Source: Ollibium composti (GTDB lineage Bacteria; Pseudomonadota; Alphaproteobacteria; Rhizobiales; Rhizobiaceae). From it: a DNA stretch of 64,000 nucleotides. The notes below the pieces were generated by a model. It ran no database searches. It was not told the origin of the DNA and saw nothing but the letters and a program-made list of their open reading frames with translations. The DNA lies in the NCBI RefSeq assembly GCF_004801285.1, contig NZ_SSNY01000006.1, positions 124,001-188,000 of the forward strand. The letters run 5' to 3'. The translations under genes were made by a program, and so were the position numbers. This document shows positions 53,559 to 62,860 of the stretch, one piece after another (position 1 is the first letter of the stretch; each line of letters starts with the position of its first letter).

Positions 53559-55064
53559 ATGTTCGAGCTCCGCAAAGTCGAAAAGCGATTCCCCGGCGTC
53601 CATGCGCTGAAGGGCATCGACTTCAAGATCGGCCGCGGCGAGATCGTCGGCCTGGTGGGCGAGAACGGCGCCGGCAAGTCGACGCTGATGAAGGTGATCT
53701 ACGGCGCCTACCAGCACGACGGCGGCGAGGTGCTGGTCGACGGCAAGCCGGTCCGTTTCCACAGCCCGCGCGAGGCGATGGACCGGGGCGTCGGCATGGT
53801 GTTCCAGGAACAGTCGCTGATCCCCAACCTGACGGTGATGGAGAACGTCTTCCTCGGCTACGAGAAGCAGTTCGTCCGCTTCGGCAAGATCGACTGGAAA
53901 CGCATGGCCGAGGCGACGCGCCACCAGCTCGAGAAGGTGAAGCTCGCCATCGACCCGGCCACCGTCACCTCGAAACTGTCCTTCGCGCAGCGCCAGCTCG
54001 TCGAACTCGCCAAGGTGCTGACGCTGGAAGAGCGGGTGGATGGCAACCTCGTCATCCTGCTCGACGAGCCGACGTCGGTGCTGGCCAAGGAGGAGATCGA
54101 GCTGCTGTTCACCCTGATGCGGGACCTGCGCAAGCGGGCGTCCTTCATCTTCGTCTCGCACCGGCTCGACGAGGTGATCGAACTGTCCGACCGCATCTAC
54201 GTCATGAAGGACGGGGCGGTGGTCGACGCGGTCGAAAGCGGCAAGGCCGAGGTGGAAGCCATCCAGCGCAAGATGGTGGGCCGCGACATCAACCGGGAAT
54301 ATTACCGCGAGGAAAAGCAGCGGCCCTACGACGAAGGCAAGGTGCTGCTCGAACTCGACGCCATCAGCCTGCCCGGCCGCTACAAGGATATATCGCTCAA
54401 ACTGCATGCCGGCGAAGTGCTGTGCCTGGTCGGCGTCGAAGGCGCCGGGCGCGAGGCGATCCTGCGCACGGTCTTCGGCCTGCTTGCGCCGCAGACCGGA
54501 AAAATGTCGATCCACGGCAGTCCGGCCGGCGCCGTCAGCGCCTCGCAGCGCGTGGCGCACGGCATCGGCTACGTGCCGCGCGAGCGCAAGATCGAAGGCA
54601 TCGTCAGCGGCATGAGCGTCTTCGAGAACATGACGCTCTCGCAGATGGACAAATACACCAGGGCCGGCGTGCTCGACATCGCTGCCGAACGCAAGCTGGC
54701 GCGCGACTGGATCAAGCGGCTGTCGATCAAGGCGTCTTCGGAGAATGCCGATTGCGGCAACCTGTCGGGAGGAAACCAGCAGAAGGTCGTGCTCGCAAAA
54801 TGGCGCAGCGGCGGCTCCGACATCATCCTGCTCGACCATCCGACGCGCGGCCTCGACATCGGCGCCAAGGAGGATGTGTACGACATGGTCCGCGAAATGT
54901 CGGCTGCGGGCGTCGGCGTCGTGCTGGTCGCCGACACGCTGGAGGAGGCCATCGGCCTCAGTCACACCATTGCCGTTGTCAAGGATGGCGAGATCAAGAA
55001 ATGGTACAATTGTCCGCCCGGCGCGAAGCCGTCCCTCTACGACCTGATCCACTACATGATCTGA
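53559..55064 (+). CDS. sugar-type ABC transporter ATPase, duplicated (RbsA-like)
   Basis: A 501-residue protein with two ATPase domains. Domain 1 has Walker A GENGAGKSTLMK, signature LSFAQRQLVELAKVL and Walker B VILLDEPTSVL. Domain 2 has the degenerate Walker A GVEGAGREAIL usual in RbsA/MglA proteins, signature LSGGNQQKVVLAKW, and DHPTRGLDIGAKEDVY, where the usual DEPTRG Glu is His. Domain 1 probably carries most catalysis. It lies between the two permease genes. Confidence 0.92.
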   Translation: MFELRKVEKRFPGVHALKGIDFKIGRGEIVGLVGENGAGKSTLMKVIYGAYQHDGGEVLVDGKPVRFHSPREAMDRGVGMVFQEQSLIPNLTVMENVFLGYEKQFVRFGKIDWKRMAEATRHQLEKVKLAIDPATVTSKLSFAQRQLVELAKVLTLEERVDGNLVILLDEPTSVLAKEEIELLFTLMRDLRKRASFIFVSHRLDEVIELSDRIYVMKDGAVVDAVESGKAEVEAIQRKMVGRDINREYYREEKQRPYDEGKVLLELDAISLPGRYKDISLKLHAGEVLCLVGVEGAGREAILRTVFGLLAPQTGKMSIHGSPAGAVSASQRVAHGIGYVPRERKIEGIVSGMSVFENMTLSQMDKYTRAGVLDIAAERKLARDWIKRLSIKASSENADCGNLSGGNQQKVVLAKWRSGGSDIILLDHPTRGLDIGAKEDVYDMVREMSAAGVGVVLVADTLEEAIGLSHTIAVVKDGEIKKWYNCPPGAKPSLYDLIHYMI

Positions 55065-55075
55065 GGCGCACCGGC

Positions 55076-56017
55076 ATGACGCTCGACCGGCTCAAGCAGC
55101 ATTTCCCGTGGGTCACGCTCGTGGTCCTGATCCTGATCGTCGGCGCCATGGACCCCAATTTCCTGCGGCCGCAGAACCTCGTCGAGCTGGCCGGCGACAT
55201 CGCGCCCCTGTTCATCATGGCGCTCGGCATGACGCTGGCGATCTATATTGGCGGCATCGACCTGTCGGCCCAGTCGGTGGCCAACATGACGACCGTGCTG
55301 GCGACGATCACGCTGCCGCTCTTCGGCGTCTTCTCGGCGCTCGTGGTGATCGCGGTGGGCTTCCTGTTCGGCGCGGTGTCCGGACTGGTGACGACGCGGC
55401 TCAAGGTGCCGTCCTTCATCGCGACGCTCGCTGTCGGCGGCATCGCGCTTTCGGTCGGCCAGTTCGCGTCGGGGCAGCGGGCGCTCTACATGGATGCCGG
55501 ACAGCGCGACCGTGCGTTCGGCTGGATGCTCGGCAGCACGGCCGGCATCCCGCACGAACTGGTGCTGTCGCTGGTCCTGCTCGCCTTCGCCTGGTTCATC
55601 CAGAACAGGATGAAGGCGGGCCGCATCCTGAAGGCGGTCGGCGCCGGCGAGCTGGCTGCGGTCGCGTCCGGCCTTCGCGTCGATCGCTACAAGATCCTGG
55701 CCTTCGCGCTGTCGGGCATGTTCGCGGCGATTGCCGGCCTGCTGTTCTCGGTCAAGCTGTCCGGCGGTTCGCCGACGTTGGCGGAAGGTTTCCTGCTGCC
55801 GGCGATCGTCGCGGTGCTGGTCGGCGGCACGCCGCTCACCGGCGGCGTCGGCGGCGTGCTCAACACGCTGATCGGGGCGATGATCGTCGCCGTCGTGCGG
55901 GCGAGCATGCTCTATCTCGATATTCCGGCGACCAGCCAGCAGATCTTCTTCGGCATCGTGCTGATCGTCGCGATCGCGCTGACCATCGACCGCTCGAAGA
56001 TGCGGATCGTCAAGTAG
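55076..56017 (+). CDS. sugar-type ABC transporter permease 2 (RbsC-like)
   Basis: A 313-residue inner-membrane protein. It has MALGMTLAIYIGGIDLSAQSVANM and LVGGTPLTGGVGGVLNTLIGAM, the two RbsC hallmarks. The GIDLS motif in both permeases fits a sugar- or autoinducer-class importer. It is followed by the alcohol dehydrogenase gene after 17 bases. Confidence 0.9.
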   Translation: MTLDRLKQHFPWVTLVVLILIVGAMDPNFLRPQNLVELAGDIAPLFIMALGMTLAIYIGGIDLSAQSVANMTTVLATITLPLFGVFSALVVIAVGFLFGAVSGLVTTRLKVPSFIATLAVGGIALSVGQFASGQRALYMDAGQRDRAFGWMLGSTAGIPHELVLSLVLLAFAWFIQNRMKAGRILKAVGAGELAAVASGLRVDRYKILAFALSGMFAAIAGLLFSVKLSGGSPTLAEGFLLPAIVAVLVGGTPLTGGVGGVLNTLIGAMIVAVVRASMLYLDIPATSQQIFFGIVLIVAIALTIDRSKMRIVK

Positions 56018-56034
56018 CGCGGCGGGAGGACGGC

Positions 56035-57063
56035 ATGGAGACCATGCAGGCGGCGGTGCTCGTTGCGCCGAAGCGCTTCGAAGTGAGGGAGGTCGCCGTG
56101 CCGGCGCTCGGGCCGGACGATGTCCTGATCAAGGTGGACCGCTGCGGCATCTGCGGCACCGACATCCATATGTTCAACGGCCACTATGCCGCCGACATGC
56201 TGCCGCTGGTCCCCGGTCATGAATTCACCGGCACCGTCCACCGCGTTGGCGAGCGGGTCGCCAACCTGCAGCCGGGACAGCGCGTCGTCGCCGATATCAA
56301 CATCGGCTGCGGCCATTGCTTTTTCTGCCGCCGCCACGAGGTGCTGAACTGCGCGGAGGTGCGCCAGGTCGGCATCCATCGCGACGGCGGTTTCGCCGAA
56401 TATGTCGCCGTGCCCGGACGGCTGGTCATTCCCGCGCCCGACGACGTCGCGCCGCAGATGCTGGCGCTGACCGAGCCGGTCGCCTGCGTCGTCAGGGCAG
56501 CGCGCAAAGCCGACGTGCGCTTCGGCCAGTCCGTCGTCGTGCTCGGTGCCGGCCCTGTCGGCAACCTGCATATCCAGATGATGCGCTTGATCGGCGCCGC
56601 GCCCATCATCGCGGTCGAGTTGACGCCGGAGCGCGCCGCGCTGGCCGGCCGGGCCGGCGCGGACCGCGTCGTCAGCGACCCGGCGGCCACCAAAGCGACG
56701 GTGCGCGCGATGACCGGCGGGCGCGGTGCCGACATCGTCATCGAGAGCGTCGGCAATGCGGCGCTCTACGCCAGGGCCTTCGAGCTGATCCGCCCCGGCG
56801 GCCATGTCGCGGCGTTCGGCATCACCGGGCCGCAGGACAGCGTGCCGCTCAAGCTGCTCGACACGGTTCTGAGGGAGAATTCGGTGAAGGGGTCGGTCGC
56901 CGGCATGGGCGAGGACATGCACGACGCGCTGACCCTTCTGGCGCACAAGCGCTTCGATACGGAGCCGTTCACGGGTTCGACCTATCCGCTGGATTCCATC
57001 CAGGAGGCCTTCGAGACGTTGAAGGATCGCCCCGGCGCGCTGAAGACGCAGATCGCGATATAG
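56035..57063 (+). CDS. zinc-dependent medium-chain alcohol dehydrogenase
   Basis: A 342-residue NAD(P)-dependent dehydrogenase of the sorbitol/threonine dehydrogenase type. Catalytic zinc ligands are in CGICGTDIH and GHEFTG. The structural zinc loop is GCGHCFFCRRHEVLNC, and the cofactor fold VVLGAGPVGNLHIQM. It would oxidise a secondary alcohol of the imported compound. GGGAGGA precedes the ATG. Confidence 0.92.
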   Translation: METMQAAVLVAPKRFEVREVAVPALGPDDVLIKVDRCGICGTDIHMFNGHYAADMLPLVPGHEFTGTVHRVGERVANLQPGQRVVADINIGCGHCFFCRRHEVLNCAEVRQVGIHRDGGFAEYVAVPGRLVIPAPDDVAPQMLALTEPVACVVRAARKADVRFGQSVVVLGAGPVGNLHIQMMRLIGAAPIIAVELTPERAALAGRAGADRVVSDPAATKATVRAMTGGRGADIVIESVGNAALYARAFELIRPGGHVAAFGITGPQDSVPLKLLDTVLRENSVKGSVAGMGEDMHDALTLLAHKRFDTEPFTGSTYPLDSIQEAFETLKDRPGALKTQIAI

Positions 57064-57136
57064 CCGCGACGCGCTTGCAATCAGGATGAGCGGGTCTTTA
57101 CCCATTGTGTAACCGCAGGATGTGCGGAGGACGAAG

Positions 57137-58636
57137 ATGGATCAACGGGCAGCAACACTGGCATTGCCGGAAACGCCGAGAAGCTTCGGCTTCTTCGTCG
57201 ACGGCCAGACGATCGAGGCGGGACCGCGCGGTCATTTCGAGCGGCGGAGCCCCGGCCACGACGTGCCGGTCACGCGGATGCCGAAATGCACGAAGGCCGA
57301 TCTCGACATGGCCGTGGCTGCGGCAAGGCGTGCCTTCGAGGACGGCCGCTGGTCGCGCATCCCGGCCGTCGAGCGCGCCGACGTGCTGCTGCGCGCGGCG
57401 CAGATCCTGCGGCGCCGCACCGAAGAGATCGCCTACTGGGAGACGCTGGAGAACGGCAAGCCGATCAGCCAGGCGCGCGCCGAGGTCGGCGGCTGTGCCG
57501 GCATGTTCGAATATGCGGCGGGCGCTGCGCGCGCCCTGCACGGCGATGCCTTCAACAATCTGGGCGAAGGCATGTTCGGCGTGGTTACGCGCGAACCGAT
57601 CGGCGTCGTCGGCCTGATCACGCCGTGGAACTTCCCGTTCCTGATCCTGTGCGAGCGCGTGCCCTATATCCTGGCGGCGGGCTGCACGATCGTCGCCAAG
57701 CCATCCGAGGTCACTTCGGCGACGACGCTGCTCCTGGCCGAGGTGCTGGCGGAGGCCGGGCTTCCGGCCGGCTGCTACAATGTCGTCACCGGTTCCGGCA
57801 GCACCGTCGGGCAAGCAATGACCGAGCATGCCGACATCGACATGGTGTCGTTCACCGGCTCGACCGCCGTGGGGCGCCGCTGCGTGGCCGCCGCCGCCGG
57901 CAACTTCAAGAAGCTCGGGCTCGAGCTCGGCGGCAAGAACCCGCAGATCGTCTTTGCCGACGCCGACCTGGAAGACGCGGCGGATGGCGTCGCCTTCGGC
58001 ATCGGCTTCAACACCGGCCAGTGCTGCGTCAGCGGCAGCCGGCTGATCGTCGAGCGCTCGGTGGCGCGCGATTTCGAAGCGATGGTCGCCGCCAAGCTCG
58101 CCAAGGCGAAGGTCGGCGATCCGCTGGACCCTGAAACGCAGATCGGCGCCATCACCACGACGGCGCAGAACGACACCATCCTCGGCTATATCGCCAACGG
58201 CAAGCAGGAAGGCGCGCGGCTGGTATGCGGCGGCGACAGGCTCGATTTCGGCCGCGGCCAGTACATCGCGCCGACCCTGTTCGGCGACGTTACCGGCACG
58301 ATGGCGATCGCCCGCGAGGAGATCTTCGGACCTGTGCTCGCCGTCATGCCGTTCGACACGATGGAAGAGGCGATCGCCATCGCCAACGATACCGTCTACG
58401 GTCTGGCCGCGAGCGTATGGACGAAAAACATCGACAAGGCGCTCACCGTTTCGCGGCGGGTACGGGCGGGACGCTTCTGGGTCAACACCACGCTGGCCGG
58501 CGGCCCCGAACTGCCGATCGGCGGGTTCAAGCAATCGGGCTGGGGCCGCGAAGCCGGTATCTACGGCGTGGAGGAGTACACGCAGGTCAAGTCCGTCCAT
58601 ATCGAGATCGGCAGGCGCCAGCCCTGGGTAGGATGA
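57137..58636 (+). CDS. aldehyde dehydrogenase (NAD-dependent)
   Basis: A 499-residue enzyme with TPWNFPFLILCERVP, FTGSTAVGRR, the general base Glu in LELGGKNPQIVFAD and the nucleophile Cys in NTGQCCVSGSR. The sequence type is near betaine-aldehyde or lactaldehyde dehydrogenases. The ATG at 57137 has GGAGGACGAAG upstream; the in-frame start at 57122 lies before this site. It overlaps the GMC oxidoreductase gene by 4 bases, implying that the two enzymes act in sequence, alcohol to aldehyde to acid. Confidence 0.92.
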   Translation: MDQRAATLALPETPRSFGFFVDGQTIEAGPRGHFERRSPGHDVPVTRMPKCTKADLDMAVAAARRAFEDGRWSRIPAVERADVLLRAAQILRRRTEEIAYWETLENGKPISQARAEVGGCAGMFEYAAGAARALHGDAFNNLGEGMFGVVTREPIGVVGLITPWNFPFLILCERVPYILAAGCTIVAKPSEVTSATTLLLAEVLAEAGLPAGCYNVVTGSGSTVGQAMTEHADIDMVSFTGSTAVGRRCVAAAAGNFKKLGLELGGKNPQIVFADADLEDAADGVAFGIGFNTGQCCVSGSRLIVERSVARDFEAMVAAKLAKAKVGDPLDPETQIGAITTTAQNDTILGYIANGKQEGARLVCGGDRLDFGRGQYIAPTLFGDVTGTMAIAREEIFGPVLAVMPFDTMEEAIAIANDTVYGLAASVWTKNIDKALTVSRRVRAGRFWVNTTLAGGPELPIGGFKQSGWGREAGIYGVEEYTQVKSVHIEIGRRQPWVG

Positions 58637-60234
58637 TGCGGGAAAGCGGCTACGACTATGTGATTATCGGCGGCGGGTCGGCGGGCTGCGTGCTCGCCGC
58701 GCGGCTGACGGAAAACCCGGCCGTGCGCGTGCTCCTTCTGGAGGCGGGCGGCCGCGACCGGCATCCCTATATCCACATGCCGGTCGGCTTTTCGAAGATG
58801 ACCTCCGGGCCTTTCACCTGGGGGCTGAAGACGGCACCGCAGCGGCATGCCCACAATCGCGAGATCCCCTATGCACAGGCGCGGGTGATCGGCGGCGGCT
58901 CGTCGATCAACGCCGAGGTCTATACGCGCGGCCACCCGTCCGACTACGACCGCTGGGCCAACGAGGAAGGTGCCGCCGGCTGGTCGTTCAGGGAGGTACA
59001 GCCTTACTTCCTGCGCTCGGAAGGCAACACTATCCTGTCGGGGGAATGGCACGGCACGGACGGACCGCTCGGCGTCTCCAACCTGCCCGATCCGCAGCGC
59101 ACGTCGCGCGCCTTCGTGCAGGCGTGCCAGGAATACGGCATGCCCTACAATCCGGATTTCAATGGCCGCACGCAGCAAGGGGCCGGCATCTACCAGACGA
59201 CGATCAGGAACAACCGTCGCTGCTCGGCGGCCGTCGGCTACCTGCGGCCAGCGCGCGGCCGGGCCAACCTGACGGTCGAGACGGGCTGCCTCGTCCGGCG
59301 CATCGTTTTCGAGGGTGTGCGGGCCGTCGGCGTCGAATATGCGAAGGACGGCCGCGCCGTCCTGGCGCGGGTCGACAGCGAAGTGCTGGTCACGGCTGGC
59401 GCCATCGGCTCGCCGAAGATCATGATGCTATCGGGCATCGGCCCGGCGGCGCATCTGCGCCAGCACGGCATCGACGTGGTGCATGACCTGCCCGGCGTCG
59501 GCGAGAACCTCAACGACCATTTCGGCGTCGACATCGTCGCCGAGCTGAAGGGGCCGACCAGCCTCGACAAATACAACAAGCTGCACTGGATGCTGTGGGC
59601 CGGCATCCAGTACGTGCTTTTCAATTCCGGACCGGTGACCTCCAACGTCGTCGAGGGCGGCGCCTTCTGGCACTCGCGGCCGGACGGGGAAGTTCCCGAC
59701 CTGCAATTCCATTTCCTGGCGGGCGCGGGCGCGGAGGAGGGTGTTCCGACGGTTCCGTCGGGCTCCGGCATCACGCTCAATTCCTATACGCTGCGGCCGA
59801 AAAGCCGGGGCACGGTCCGGCTGCGTTCGGCCGACGCCGAGGCGCTGCCGGTCATCGACCCGAATTTTCTCGCCGAGCCGGACGACGTCAAGATATCCGC
59901 CGAAGGCGTGCGCATCAGCCGCGAGATCTTCCGCCAGCCATCGCTGCAGAAATACATCAAGCGCCTGCACGTACCGGGCGAAGAGGTGAGGTCGCAGGCC
60001 GATTTCGCCGACTACGCGCGCCGCTACGGGCGCACGTCCTATCACCCGACCGGCACCTGCAAGATGGGCGTTGACGCCATGGCGGTGGTCGATCCGCAGT
60101 TGCGGGTGCGCGGGCTGGACAACATCCGCATCTGCGATTCCTCGACGATGCCCAGCCTGATCGGCTCCAACACCAATGCGGCGACGATCATGATCGGCGA
60201 AAAGGCGTCCGACCTCATCCGCGGCAACAAATAG
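58633..60234 (+). CDS. GMC-family FAD-dependent oxidoreductase
   Basis: A 533-residue choline dehydrogenase-like protein. The FAD fold is YDYVIIGGGSAGCVLAARL. GMC signature 1 is ARVIGGGSSINAEVYTRG and signature 2 is TAGAIGSPKIMMLSGIGP. The active-site His lies in YHPTGTCKMG and the Asn in GSNTNAAT. It supplies an aldehyde, probably to the overlapping aldehyde dehydrogenase. It is related to, but clearly distinct from, the GMC gene at 16983. Confidence 0.92.
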   Translation: MMRESGYDYVIIGGGSAGCVLAARLTENPAVRVLLLEAGGRDRHPYIHMPVGFSKMTSGPFTWGLKTAPQRHAHNREIPYAQARVIGGGSSINAEVYTRGHPSDYDRWANEEGAAGWSFREVQPYFLRSEGNTILSGEWHGTDGPLGVSNLPDPQRTSRAFVQACQEYGMPYNPDFNGRTQQGAGIYQTTIRNNRRCSAAVGYLRPARGRANLTVETGCLVRRIVFEGVRAVGVEYAKDGRAVLARVDSEVLVTAGAIGSPKIMMLSGIGPAAHLRQHGIDVVHDLPGVGENLNDHFGVDIVAELKGPTSLDKYNKLHWMLWAGIQYVLFNSGPVTSNVVEGGAFWHSRPDGEVPDLQFHFLAGAGAEEGVPTVPSGSGITLNSYTLRPKSRGTVRLRSADAEALPVIDPNFLAEPDDVKISAEGVRISREIFRQPSLQKYIKRLHVPGEEVRSQADFADYARRYGRTSYHPTGTCKMGVDAMAVVDPQLRVRGLDNIRICDSSTMPSLIGSNTNAATIMIGEKASDLIRGNK

Positions 60235-60301
60235 GCCGTAGCGTTGCGGTCCGGCGGCGATCCTCGGCGGATCGCCGCCTGCATTTCAGCTTCGCCCGCC
60301 T

Positions 60302-61120
60302 TCAATCCCACTCAGGCGCATAGGGCACCAGGTCGCGGCCGACAATGCGATAGTTGGTATGGGTCAGCGCCTCGATCCGCGCCATGTCGATGCTCGACAG
60401 GGTGAAATCCATGATGTCGAAATTGGCGCGGATGTTGTCCGGCTTGGTCGACATGGTGTTCAGCGACACCCCCTTCTGCAGTATCCAGCGCAGCACGATC
60501 TGGGCCGCCGACTTGCCGTAGAGCGCGCCGATCTCGGCGAAGAGCGGGACCTCGAACACCTTGCCGCGCGCCACCGAGCAGTAGGACGACAGCGGGATGC
60601 CGGTCTCAGTAGCGGCCGCCAGAAGGACATCCTGGTTGAGCAGGGGATGGAATTCGACCTGATTAGTCACCAGCGGGACGTCGACGATGGCCTTCGCGTC
60701 GCGCATCATCCGGGCCGTGTGGTTGGAAATGCCGATATGGCGGGCCAGCCCCTTTTCCTGGGCCTTCTGGAGCTGGCGCAGCGGCGGCGCGATGTTGCCG
60801 TCCACCGCCGGCCAGTGCAGCAGAAGGACGTCGGCATAATCCGTCCGCAACGCCTTCAGGCTGCGCTCAACCGAGGCGAGGAACAGATGGTTGGCGAAGT
60901 TTTCGACGCCGACCTTGGTGGTGATGCAAAGCTCGGCGCGCGGCACGCCGCCCCCGGCCAGCGCCTCGCCGACCTCGCTCTCGTTTTCGTACATCTGCGC
61001 GGTGTCGAAGGCGCGGTAGCCGGTCGCCAGCGCCGCCGCGATGGCCTGCCTGCAAGTCTCGCCGCGCAGCGGATATGTGCCGAAAGCGCGCTGGTATGTC
61101 TGCTGGAAATAGATGCTCAT
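60302..61120 (-). CDS. aldo-keto reductase
   Basis: A 272-residue NADPH-dependent reductase with the catalytic tetrad Asp and Tyr in YRAFDTAQMYENE, Lys in TTKVG and His in LLLHWPA. Fold markers HIGISNHTARMM, NQVEFHPLLNQ and IVLRWILQKGVSLNT are present. It runs against its neighbours and is divergent from the CoA-transferase gene, sharing a 156-bp regulatory region with operator C. The ATG at 61118-61120 is used; a GTG at 61135 is possible. Confidence 0.92.
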   Translation of the reverse strand: MSIYFQQTYQRAFGTYPLRGETCRQAIAAALATGYRAFDTAQMYENESEVGEALAGGGVPRAELCITTKVGVENFANHLFLASVERSLKALRTDYADVLLLHWPAVDGNIAPPLRQLQKAQEKGLARHIGISNHTARMMRDAKAIVDVPLVTNQVEFHPLLNQDVLLAAATETGIPLSSYCSVARGKVFEVPLFAEIGALYGKSAAQIVLRWILQKGVSLNTMSTKPDNIRANFDIMDFTLSSIDMARIEALTHTNYRIVGRDLVPYAPEWD

Positions 61121-61152
61121 TCGGCCGTTCCCCACTCTCCGTTCGAATCCGC

Positions 61153-61173
61153 TATTGCACCAGATGGTTACTT
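61153..61173. promoter_or_regulatory. candidate TetR operator C
   Basis: TATTGCACCA-GATG-GTTACTT matches operator B (reverse complement) in 18 of 21 positions. The last T begins a perfect TATAAT (61173-61178), a -10 for the rightward CoA-transferase gene. It could also affect the leftward aldo-keto reductase gene. Confidence 0.65.
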
Positions 61174-61276
61174 ATAATATGAGCATGGTCAGGCTGCAAG
61201 ACGGTTCCTTGTCCGGTCCGAAACAGGTGCCGGCGACATGGAAATGCAGCCGTGAAGAATCACAGCGAGGATGCCG

Positions 61277-62860
61277 ATGTCCAAGATCACGAACGCGGAA
61301 AACGCGGTCAAACGCATCGCCGACGGCGCTGTCGTCGCGGTGAATTCGTCGAGCGGCCTGTGCTGTCCGGATCATGTCCTGCAGGCGCTCGGCGAGCGCT
61401 ATCGCGCCGAGCGGCATCCCGGCCGGCTGACGATGGTGCATCCGATCGCCGCCGGCGACATGTTCGGCACCAAGGGCATCGACCATCTCGCACAGGACGG
61501 CATGATCGACACCATCATCGCCGGCTCCTACCCTTCCGGCCCCTCGTCGGCGGAGCCGCCGCTGATCTGGCAGATGCTGGGCGAGAACAAGGTGGCGGCC
61601 TACAATGTGCCGAGCGGCATCCTGTTCGACGTCCTGCGCGAAGCCGCCGGCAAGCGGCCGGGCGTCATCACCAAGATCGGCCTCGACACCTTCGTCGATC
61701 CGGACCTCGACGGCTGCGCCATGAACGAGCGGGCGCGGGAAAAGGCGATCGTGCGCAAGATCGATTTCGAGGGCGAGGAATGGCTCTATTTTCCGACGAT
61801 CGCGCCGGACGTCGCCATCATCCGCGCCTCGACGGCGGACGAACGCGGCAACCTCACCTTCGAGCACGAAGGCGCCTATCTCGGCGCGATGGAACTCGCG
61901 CTCGCTGCGCACAACTGCGGCGGACTGGTCATCGCCCAGGTCAAGCGGGTGGCGCAGGCCGGCAGCCTGAGGCCGCATGACGTGCGGGTGCCGGGCATCC
62001 TGGTCGACATGATCGTCGAGGCGCCCGACCAGTTGCAGACCACCGCCACGGACTATGACCCGGCGATTTCCGGCGAGCTGTTCCGGCCGCTCGACACCTT
62101 CCGCACGCCCGCCTTCGATCCCGCCAAGGTCATCGCGCGCCGCGTCGCGGCCGAGCTCAAGCCCGGCTGGGCGGTCAATATCGGCTTCGGCATCTCGGCC
62201 AACGTGCCGCGCATCTTCCTCGAGGAAGGCCGGCACGGCGAGGTGACCTGGGTGATCGAGCAGGGCGCGGTCGGCGGCATCCCGCTGCTCGACTTCAAGT
62301 TCGGCTGCTCCTCCAATGCCGAGGCCTTCGTGCCGTCGCCGCACCAGTTCACCTATTTCCAGGCGGCGGGTTTCGACGCCTCGCTGCTGTCCTTCCTGCA
62401 GATCGGCGCGGACGGGTCGGTCAATGTCTCGAAACTCGCGGTCAGGCCGCATGTCACCGCCGGCGCCGGCGGTTTCGTAGACATCACCGCGCGGGCGAAG
62501 AAGATCGTCTTTTCCGGCTATTTCAACGCCGGCGCGAAGCTCTCCATCGCCGACGGCAAACTGTCGATCGACAAGGAGGGCAAGGTCGCCAAGCTGGTGC
62601 CCGAGGTCGACCAGGTGTCGTTTTCCGGCAAGCGCGCCACGGCGCAGGGCCAGGATATCACCTATGTCACGGAACGCTGCGTGCTGCGGCTGATCGACGG
62701 CAAGGTGACGGTCACCGAGATCGCCCCCGGTATCGACCTCCAGCGCGACGTGCTCGACCGCGCGGCGTTCCCGCTGACCGTTGCGCCGTCGCTCAAGCCG
62801 ATGCAAGCTGACCTCTTTCTGCCCGGCGGGAGCTCCGCCGGCAAGGAGGCGGCCGAATAA
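61277..62860 (+). CDS. acyl-CoA:acetate/propionate CoA-transferase (fused subunits, YdiF/Pct-like)
   Basis: A 527-residue protein with the alpha and beta halves of family I CoA-transferases joined. The alpha half starts KITNAENAVKRIADGAVVAV. The beta half contains VIEQGAVGGIP, whose Glu would form the CoA thioester. It activates a carboxylic acid by moving CoA from an acyl-CoA donor. The ATG at 61277 fits the ribosome site better than 61271. Its stop overlaps the enoyl-CoA hydratase start (TAATG). Confidence 0.9.
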   Translation: MSKITNAENAVKRIADGAVVAVNSSSGLCCPDHVLQALGERYRAERHPGRLTMVHPIAAGDMFGTKGIDHLAQDGMIDTIIAGSYPSGPSSAEPPLIWQMLGENKVAAYNVPSGILFDVLREAAGKRPGVITKIGLDTFVDPDLDGCAMNERAREKAIVRKIDFEGEEWLYFPTIAPDVAIIRASTADERGNLTFEHEGAYLGAMELALAAHNCGGLVIAQVKRVAQAGSLRPHDVRVPGILVDMIVEAPDQLQTTATDYDPAISGELFRPLDTFRTPAFDPAKVIARRVAAELKPGWAVNIGFGISANVPRIFLEEGRHGEVTWVIEQGAVGGIPLLDFKFGCSSNAEAFVPSPHQFTYFQAAGFDASLLSFLQIGADGSVNVSKLAVRPHVTAGAGGFVDITARAKKIVFSGYFNAGAKLSIADGKLSIDKEGKVAKLVPEVDQVSFSGKRATAQGQDITYVTERCVLRLIDGKVTVTEIAPGIDLQRDVLDRAAFPLTVAPSLKPMQADLFLPGGSSAGKEAAE

